From NCBI GenBank assembly GCA_003254925.1, contig QANZ01005908.1, forward strand, positions 19,050 through 83,049: a stretch of 64,000 nucleotides of DNA, written 5' to 3'. Numbering within the stretch: position 1 is the stretch's first letter; every line of letters begins with the position of its first letter. The stretch comes from Chamaecrista fasciculata (lineage: Eukaryota > Streptophyta > Magnoliopsida > Fabales > Fabaceae). Below, piece after piece: positions 58,601-64,000 of the stretch. The notes beneath the pieces were generated by a model. That model was not told the origin of the DNA, did not search any database, and was given only the letters and a program-made list of their open reading frames with translations. Both the position numbers and the translations under genes were made by a program.

Positions 58601-60278
58601 AAGAAACACTTCATACTCGGATTACATCACACCCAACTGACATTAGCACAAAAGAATGTTATGCATTAGTGAATTTCAGCAGGTAATTTGGGCACCTTTT
58701 TCTAAAAATCATATAACATCTTCACATGAGTACTTCCTATGAATCAATTACAAAACATGATATCTAAAGTAATTCCATGATGAAAAGCAATAACTGACAT
58801 CCAGAGTGTGATTAAGAAACTACAAGGAACTCACAACTTTGGCTTATTGTTCATTTATACCTGTCTGAATACAGGACAATATGGTTCACTTTAGTTGTTA
58901 GTGTCAGTTGATCCGTATAGCCAACCCTACCTAGTGGGAAAAGGCTTTGGTTGTTGTTGTTGTATGCTTCATATAAATTCGAAAGTTTAATAAGTTACAT
59001 TTTTATCTTTTTGTTGTATTTATTAGTTTAAATGTTAAATATGTAAAGCTTATTATTATCTAAGCCAAGGGACAAGTGTTTCCATATAGATGAGAGTCCT
59101 ATTGTACCAGAAATCTATTGCCAAACCTATTGCCAAGTGTTGTTGAAGGCTAAAGCAAGGCGCCATTTGAAGCCAACACCTCACACGTCATGTGAGGCAA
59201 TGGCTTCACTCAAGGAGCATCTTGGGTGACTTTTCAGTCTGTGAGGCCAACGCCTTTGGCACCTTGCTGAAGTTACAAGAAAAAAAATTGAAAATAAATC
59301 CCAGCCCAACCCCAGCTAAGCAAAGAAGTATTCACTCACAATTTAAAATAGTAGGAGAAGAAAGTGATGACAATTATGGATTGGAATCTGATGGTTCAGA
59401 GTTAGATGTTTAAAATTTTATGGATATTTATTTAGTTTTGTTCTGTTTTGAATTTCTTGGACTTGAGTGCACTTTGTGTTTTATTTTCGAGTATTACCTT
59501 AGCCGCCATGTTACTATGTATAGTCTAACAATATGTCATTGTATAATTAGCTAAATTAATTTCCTGTGGCGTGAGGAAAGAATGATCAATGATGGGTTCC
59601 CAAGCACCCTTCCAACCTACTATGCCAAAGGTAGTCAATTAGAGTCATATATCAAACATTAGAGATGAAAGGAGCTTGCATATATTTAAGCAGAATTTAT
59701 GTTCGACTCCTCACCTCAAGATGCTGAGCCGCTTCAGTAGACAACCCAACAGTTGCTGCAGCTAATCCTATCAATCCTCCCTTCATTGGAAATGAAAAGA
59801 AGGCTTCAATCAGCATAAGATGAACATAAATTTGAAAGCCAAACTAAAATCATTTTCCTGATATACTATTATAACAAGTTTTAGAAAAACAATAAAATAC
59901 ATAACCAAGTAATTATAATAATAATAATAATAATTTTTCTCTACCTTACGGTGATTTGCTTGCGGCGAACTAGTGAATTCCGTAGTCAACAAGTTGATCA
60001 CAGCCGTAATTTTATCATGATCTCCAACAGCAGCAAGCTGCTTCACTATCCCCTCAACCTGTATAACCCGAAACCAACATAAAGCCCTGATCAAGTAAAG
60101 CTCAATAAAACCACCCAAAACCCTGAAACTCTAAATTAATCAAACTGCTAAAAGAAAATTGAGAGAAGTAAACGGATTGAAAAGAAACCTCGAGAGCAGC
60201 ATTCTTGCGCTTCTCGTAGAGCTTGTCAGCAAGGTTGCGAAGCACGGCAGCAGGAATCACTGAGAGAGCGTCCGCCAT
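49683..60278 (-). CDS. VAC14: VAC14 homolog, scaffold of the PI(3,5)P2 kinase complex, 720 aa, 20 exons
   Basis: Exons in transcript order: 60189-60278, 59945-60058, 59715-59780, 58010-58099, 57800-57919, 57619-57647, 57363-57505, 57177-57271, 56780-56866, 56531-56638, 56277-56368, 55567-55648, 54715-54780, 53862-53977, 53624-53744, 52966-53127, 52668-52796, 51898-51966, 50769-51062 and 49683-49772. All are GT-AG and the joined frame is 2163 nt. The protein starts [24 protein letters not shown]-type repeats follow ([56 protein letters not shown]). The Vac14/Fig4-binding region (about 475-600) contains [18 protein letters not shown] and [20 protein letters not shown]. The tail (about 600-720) is probably disordered and Gln- and Ser-rich. 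VAC14 assembles the FAB1/PIKfyve kinase and SAC/Fig4 phosphatase on endosomes and vacuoles, and plant mutants have pollen vacuole defects. The final exon is short and contributes 29 residues. Confidence 0.96.
50230..50640 (-). pseudogene. RTE-type LINE 3' fragment in the last VAC14 intron
   Basis: On the - strand broken frames read [19 protein letters not shown] and then [20 protein letters not shown], continuing [17 protein letters not shown]. This is the well-known C-terminal end of plant RTE-like ORF2 ('RRVDQMEDSPI.RGRGRPRKTIGE'). The 3' end near 50240-50290 (TGACTCCACCTATTGGAAAA, then AGGC and a T run) matches the usual 'GACCCCACTTAGTGGGA..AAGGCTTTGTTG' terminus. A stop and frameshifts show it is dead. 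Confidence 0.75.
52887..52899. repeat. (GT)n microsatellite in VAC14 intron 16
   Basis: A short GT run interrupted by one C lies near the 3' splice region of the exon at 52668-52796. It is a potential length polymorphism. Confidence 0.7.
54070..54700. other. Part of VAC14 intron 13, AT-rich
   Basis: No coding or structural feature is seen. It contains CAACAACAACAATAATAA-type low-complexity sequence and an ATATATATATG run. Confidence 0.5.
55760..56175. repeat. Foldback / tRNA-like repeat in VAC14 intron 11
   Basis: 'TTACCATTAGGCCAAAAGC' near 55785 recurs inverted as 'CTTTTGGCCTAATGGTAAG' near 56150. The right-hand copy continues TGCTTGGTCCTAGATTCAG, resembling a tRNA-derived SINE head (A-box-like GGCCTAATGGTAAG). 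This may be two SINE copies in opposite orientation or one foldback element. Confidence 0.4.
58900..58975 (+). mobile_element. Au-SINE / RTE-type 3' tail in VAC14 intron 3
   Basis: GTATAGCCAACCCTACCTAG, then TGGGAAAAGGCTTTGG and a TTG repeat, is the conserved 3' end shared by plant Au SINEs and RTE LINEs. The 5' part is not recognisable, so this is a truncated or decayed copy. Confidence 0.6.
59160..59420. other. Repeat-like segment in VAC14 intron 3
   Basis: G+C-rich phrases such as AAGGCGCCATTTGAAGCC and TGAGGCCAACGCCTTTGG resemble the 'gcctaggcgaggcg' dispersed repeats of plants. The frame ending [19 protein letters not shown] looks like the acidic tail of a hAT-type transposase. It is too short to assign. 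Confidence 0.3.
59914..59934. repeat. (TAA)n microsatellite in VAC14 intron 2
   Basis: Seven ATA/TAA units lie just downstream of exon 2 on the transcript strand. They have no coding effect. Confidence 0.8.
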
Positions 60279-62040
60279 TGCTATAGCTTAAGTGAATTTT
60301 CCTTGGGTTAGGATACAGAAAACGCAAAATCAATTTCGTTTTCGGATCATTTCCTGCTCGAGACGAAACATCTTTTCTTTTTTCAGGGAGTTTTTCCCCT
60401 TCTTTTCCTTGGGATCAGAATGAAATCGAAATCCAAAATTGGAAATCGACGTGGAATGTGAATTGGGCAGGGATATAAAAAGACAGATCTGAATATCTGA
60501 TAAATTTCGGGAATTGGAAAATGAATAATTGAAACTGAAACCTAATTTCCACGAGATCGTAGGAATTTTTCCCTTTATTTTGATTTTGTAATTTCTTTTT
60601 CTTTTTTAATTTTGAATCGAAAATGGCTGGTTTTGTTGTTTACGTTGTGACTTGTGAGGGGGTAGGAACTTTGGGACTTTTTATATTTATAATTTTCTTT
60701 TTGGACAACTTTATATTATTATTATAATTATAAATATTATAAATATAATATAAACCCTTCGCATATATTTTTGAGTGAGGGAGCGTCCATTTTTCTTTCC
60801 ACCAGCTTTGATTTTCAAGTTCAAGGTTGATAACTGAAAAAAATCTGACCATACACTTATTTCAACCGCCACGTCCATCCTCAAATTATATATATATTTT
60901 TTTTTCGGTTAAGTTATGGGTATTTCCGTTTATCCGTTTAACAATTTAAGTGCAAACTAATCCTATTAGGACTTCAGAGACGAAATGGTCAGATTCCTCT
61001 CAATAATGTTGACTCTAGGGATCGAACTTGAATCATCTCTCTAAAATATAACTCGTCTAGTCGTTATACCAAACACTTGTTTGTTTTATTTATTTTTTAT
61101 AAATTAAGAAGACAAAATTATTTTTGGTACCTCAAAGTACACAGTACAGTGTCATACTTTTAAAATTTTTTGCATCAATTGTATGTTTAATTTTTTTTTT
61201 CAATTGTAACTCATGGCTGCGTCAATATCAAATTATGTAAATGTATAATATATATCACTGCTTGTTTATTTTTTATAAATAAAAAATATAAAAATACTCT
61301 TGATACCTCTAAAGTATGAAGTTAATTTTATTTGTATTGACATTGAAAGTACTCTTATCTAAAAAAACTTTTAGAATACAACTCAAATTACCTTTATATT
61401 TTAGAGATATCAAGATTATTTCTACCAATCAAAAAATACATTAAATATAAATTAGTCTCGATTAAATTTATTTTTATTAATAAATAATATATATAATTAT
61501 TTTTTGTTAGCATGTGTTATAAAGTATAAATATAATAGTAATTTTTTCAGGAAAAAAAAAAGAAAGAAAGACTTAAAAGTTTCAACATCACCGATATATA
61601 AGACTTGGTCAAACTTTATCAAGATGAAGTTACTTATGTAACCTTATTTGAAATTTGGTTACAAAATGAAGTTACTTATATGCCCCAAGTTCAAAAGTAG
61701 GATGGTCTTAAGTTGGGCATTATTGTAAAGGGGCATTTATTATCTTGAATAAAAAAAGTAGTCAAGAGATTACGAGGTTCAAAATAGTCTAATATCTAGA
61801 TTATTAATTAATTTTTGAAATATTATATTTTCAATAGTAATTTAATAATCATAAATCTTTGTGTTCGTGTTTTCATGAGATAAAATTATTTTCAGTATAA
61901 TCAATTGATTAAGATATGCTTCAAAAATTTTCTCTCTCTTTATAATTATTATTTCTTTTATATTTTCCAATTTGAAACTACAAAATATATTTAAATTTTG
62001 GTGTAATTTTCTGCCACAAGTGACTATGACTTTTTACATA
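60279..62040. other. VAC14 promoter/leader and AT-rich intergenic DNA
   Basis: The first ~150 bases, mixed G+C, are the probable 5' leader. At 61019-61071 the - strand has a B-box-like GTTCGATCC and an A-box-like TGGTATAACGACTAGACG, another tRNA-related SINE remnant. The interval 61120-61440 carries 'GATACCTCTAAAGTAT' and 'TTTTAGAGATATCAAGA' inverted phrases of a decayed MITE. No protein gene is seen. Confidence 0.45.
61019..61071 (-). mobile_element. tRNA-related SINE remnant
   Basis: On the - strand TGGTATAACGACTAGACG (61054-61071) precedes GTTCGATCC (61019-61027) at tRNA-promoter spacing. The surrounding sequence is AT-rich and no tRNA stem structure or 3' tail is evident. Confidence 0.35.
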
Positions 62041-62044
62041 TACG

Positions 62045-62275
62045 AAGCGTTTGGTACACGGATTGAAAAAATAGTTCCGGGATTATGAGCTACGGACTAG
62101 AGTAATCCCGCATTTGGTACACAAATTGGAAAATTAGTCCCTGGAACATTGTATTCCCAAGAATTACATAATTTCCTAAAATAGCAATTTTTTAATCCCA
62201 CCTAGGGGTGGGATTAGTCTAATCTCGTGACATGGGATTATTTTTTCTCATCCAAAATGACTTTATTACTCCTAA
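62045..62275. mobile_element. MITE-like or element-end sequence at a compositional border
   Basis: Two near-copies of a terminal-looking motif (GCGTTTGGTACACGGATTG at 62047 and GCATTTGGTACACAAATTGG at 62110) are followed by repeated 'GGGATTA' phrases, as in Harbinger- or hAT-type MITEs. G+C content jumps at once after this segment. It may be the end of a larger element that includes the next ORF. Confidence 0.35.
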
Positions 62276-63931
62276 TTAATTTTTTCTAATTAATTCTTTC
62301 TCTGCTGGCGGCCGCTTGTAGGCATCAGCCACCAGAGTGTCATGCCACTCGTAGGTACCATTGGAGTAGAGGGATTGGACAGAGGCTATTCCAGAAAATC
62401 GCCCGCTGAATGGTCGCAACGGCAGATAGGGGAACTCAGCTTCCCCATTCTCATTCACCCGCCGGGCGTCCGGCATTTCCATCCGCGGATTGCTCGGCCC
62501 ATCGCCGTCCGGATGGCTCACCTTGATGAACCGATCCAATTCTTCGTCATCCCAGTGGATAAACTCCCCGGGATCTGCTGGGCGAACAACGCGCGCCCTC
62601 TTTGCCGGTGGCTCCTCCCTCTCGGCCGGACCCTTCCCTCTCCCATCGTGCCTCCTCCCACGCTCTGACGGGCCCCCCGCCTGCCTCATCCCACCAGGTG
62701 CCAACACTGGTGGCCCGGCTCTCCCTCTCGAGGGGCTCGCCGACGCCTGTCCCACGCCCCCGGAAGCCGTAGGAGCGCGAGACGAAGGGCCCGAACCCCT
62801 TGGCCTCCCACCTGGCGCAACTGGTGGCGCCCTCATTCCTCCCGTGGCCCTGCCCTGAGCCCTTCCCGGCTCGCCACTCCTTTCCGCCCGGCCAGCCGCG
62901 GCCGAGCTCCCGGCGCCCTGGATGTCGGATCTCCTTTGCGCCTCTGTCATTGCTGCAAATCCAATAACAAACCCGTTAGGCACAACCCTAACAACCAAGT
63001 CACACATGAGGAAGGAAAACAAAATGTTAGTCAAAATATTACATGTTTGTTCATAATTTTTGTAAAACGAGGTTAGCAGCCTATCCGTCCGCCGCTCCGC
63101 CTCGCTCAGATGCCCTCTCTTAATAGGGCTAATCCCCGTAATGGCGTCCGACCACGCCACAGGAAACAACGGGCGATCATCCTCCTCCCTCACCCACCAC
63201 GGGCGCTCGACATCGTTGTGCACTAGGGGGAGATATTTGTCCTTCCAATTTTTCCAGTTACTTATACTGGCCGGAAACCCAGGTAGGGCACCTCCCTTCC
63301 TCTGGATGTTCACCCGCCCGTTGTCCCCGGCCTTCACAGAAAACCAATACAAAAATAACTTCACAGTGAGCTCCCTGCCCACTGTCCACGCAGCATACTG
63401 CAAAAATTTCAAACTCCTCCAGGCGTTCGCCGCCAGCTGCGCTGGACAACAGTTGAGGTGATTCAGCACCTCCATCTCAAACTCTGTAAACGGCATGTCG
63501 GAATCACACTCACGCAACAGGATTTCGTGTACGATGAACCCACGCCGATGAGTCCACCACATGGAATTGTTGCCGTCCCACACGCCGACGACCATGCCGC
63601 TCGCCTCCCGGCCGGAACCTGGCCCAAAGTACGCCCCTTGGGCCGCCTCCAAATCTTCGTCGGTGGCAAATTTGGAAGGCTCTGCTGGCGGCCCCGTGGT
63701 CGCCCTGACTTCGGGGTTCCCAAACCCCTCCGCGGCGTCCCACGCCACCTCATCACGCGCCATGATTAGGCGCTCCCCCTCGGCCGCCGATCCGCTCAGG
63801 GGACCCGTTGGTTCTTCCCTCAACATTGCTGGCTCTTCCTCTGAACGGTCGGAGAGCTCCAGCACTTGCTCCTCCGATACGTTTGACGGATTGTGTTCCA
63901 CGTTTGATGGATCCAAAGCCACCAAATCCAT
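62276..63931 (-). CDS. GC-rich gypsy-type retrotransposon gag-like ORF, edge of window
   Basis: The frame is open for 551 codons from MDLVALDPSNVEHN. Residues about 125-280 match the plant 'putative gypsy-type transposase' domain, with PFTEFEMEVLNHLNCCPAQL, then SLKFLQYAAWTVGREL, VKLFLYWFSVKAGD and WKNWKDKYL. Residues 340-470 are Gly-, Pro-, Arg- and Ser-rich and probably disordered. At 62953-63042 a 90-bp AT-rich stretch has GT...AG borders (CAT/GTAATA, TTGCAG/CAATG). It is probably an intron, although it happens to be readable in frame, so exons 63043-63931 and 62276-62952 are likely. G+C is far above the rest of the window. The element continues past 64000, and no LTR is seen. Confidence 0.7.
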   Translation of the reverse strand: MDLVALDPSNVEHNPSNVSEEQVLELSDRSEEEPAMLREEPTGPLSGSAAEGERLIMARDEVAWDAAEGFGNPEVRATTGPPAEPSKFATDEDLEAAQGAYFGPGSGREASGMVVGVWDGNNSMWWTHRRGFIVHEILLRECDSDMPFTEFEMEVLNHLNCCPAQLAANAWRSLKFLQYAAWTVGRELTVKLFLYWFSVKAGDNGRVNIQRKGGALPGFPASISNWKNWKDKYLPLVHNDVERPWWVREEDDRPLFPVAWSDAITGISPIKRGHLSEAERRTDRLLTSFYKNYEQTCNILTNILFSFLMCDLVVRVVPNGFVIGFAAMTEAQRRSDIQGAGSSAAAGRAERSGEPGRAQGRATGGMRAPPVAPGGRPRGSGPSSRAPTASGGVGQASASPSRGRAGPPVLAPGGMRQAGGPSERGRRHDGRGKGPAEREEPPAKRARVVRPADPGEFIHWDDEELDRFIKVSHPDGDGPSNPRMEMPDARRVNENGEAEFPYLPLRPFSGRFSGIASVQSLYSNGTYEWHDTLVADAYKRPPAEKELIRKN

Positions 63932-64000
63932 ACTCCCTCTGTAGACACTCAGCGCACCCGCCCTTTCGCTTACCCTCCTCGCTAGTAACCTGGCCGCCCG
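63932..64000. other. GC-rich continuation of the gypsy-type element
   Basis: This is GC-rich sequence upstream of the gag-like ORF, cut off by the window edge. Nothing more can be said. Confidence 0.5.

Noticed and set aside
62342..63944. Several + strand open frames in the GC-rich right end
   Set aside because: GC-rich sequence lacks stops by chance; only the - strand frame has recognisable retroelement gag motifs.
1..64000. CRISPR array, operon, or bacterial-type defence system
   Set aside because: No regularly spaced repeats or prokaryotic gene organisation occur; the window is eukaryotic throughout.

Overview
The window is nuclear DNA of a eudicot plant. It is AT-rich, its genes carry GT-AG introns, the proteins are plant-type (XCT, caleosin peroxygenase, VAR3/OZ zinc finger, PGG-ankyrin), and plant transposable elements fill many introns and spacers. 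Nothing in it is bacterial or organellar. I cannot name the species. The sequence is a scaffold with two N runs (11348-11774 and 31208-31318) and five single-N joins (12979, 14904, 16821, 20405, 21922).

Layout of genes. (1) XCT, a nuclear XAP5-family protein, + strand, 12 coding exons, 2237-6739. (2) A caleosin-type peroxygenase, +, 6 exons, 13491-15718. (3) A 2-oxoglutarate/Fe(II) dioxygenase of the ACC-oxidase-homolog group, +, 3 exons, 17235-20350. (4) A Rubisco-methyltransferase-like SET protein, +, 5 exons, 22666-27472, with one apparent GC-AG intron. (5) A small plant protein of unknown function, -, 30663-31007. (6) A VAR3/OZ-type RanBP2 zinc-finger organelle protein, +, 6 exons, 32083-34999. 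(7) A four-EF-hand calmodulin-like protein, -, intronless, 39576-40145. (8) An ankyrin-PGG membrane protein, +, 3 exons, 44628-47724. (9) VAC14, the PI(3,5)P2 scaffold, -, 20 exons, 49683-60278. For every multi-exon gene the exon phases close into one uninterrupted frame. The genes are ordinary unlinked eukaryotic genes, with no sign of a shared pathway.

Mobile DNA. At least five Mutator-like foldback elements have visible terminal inverted repeats and 9-bp target duplications (463-1003, 6108-6456, 12718-13290, 17819-18252, 27769-28981; a sixth is likely at 40457-40952). There is an internally deleted copia element whose two LTRs differ at one base (9832-11347), a 5'-truncated LINE with a 16-bp target duplication (41588-42985), and a poly(A)-tailed insertion with an 11-bp duplication (48547-49241). 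RTE LINE remnants lie in VAC14 introns, several tRNA-like SINE remnants are scattered about, and a GC-rich gypsy-type gag ORF sits at the right edge (62276-63931).

The most unusual feature is inside intron 3 of the peroxygenase gene. EXO70-like coding fragments are arranged as a perfect 97-bp inverted repeat around a 413-bp loop, next to Mutator-type terminal sequence. If real, its transcript would fold into a long hairpin carrying EXO70 sequence, which is the structure proposed for newborn small-RNA loci. The single N directly at the end of the right arm means an assembly artefact must be excluded first.
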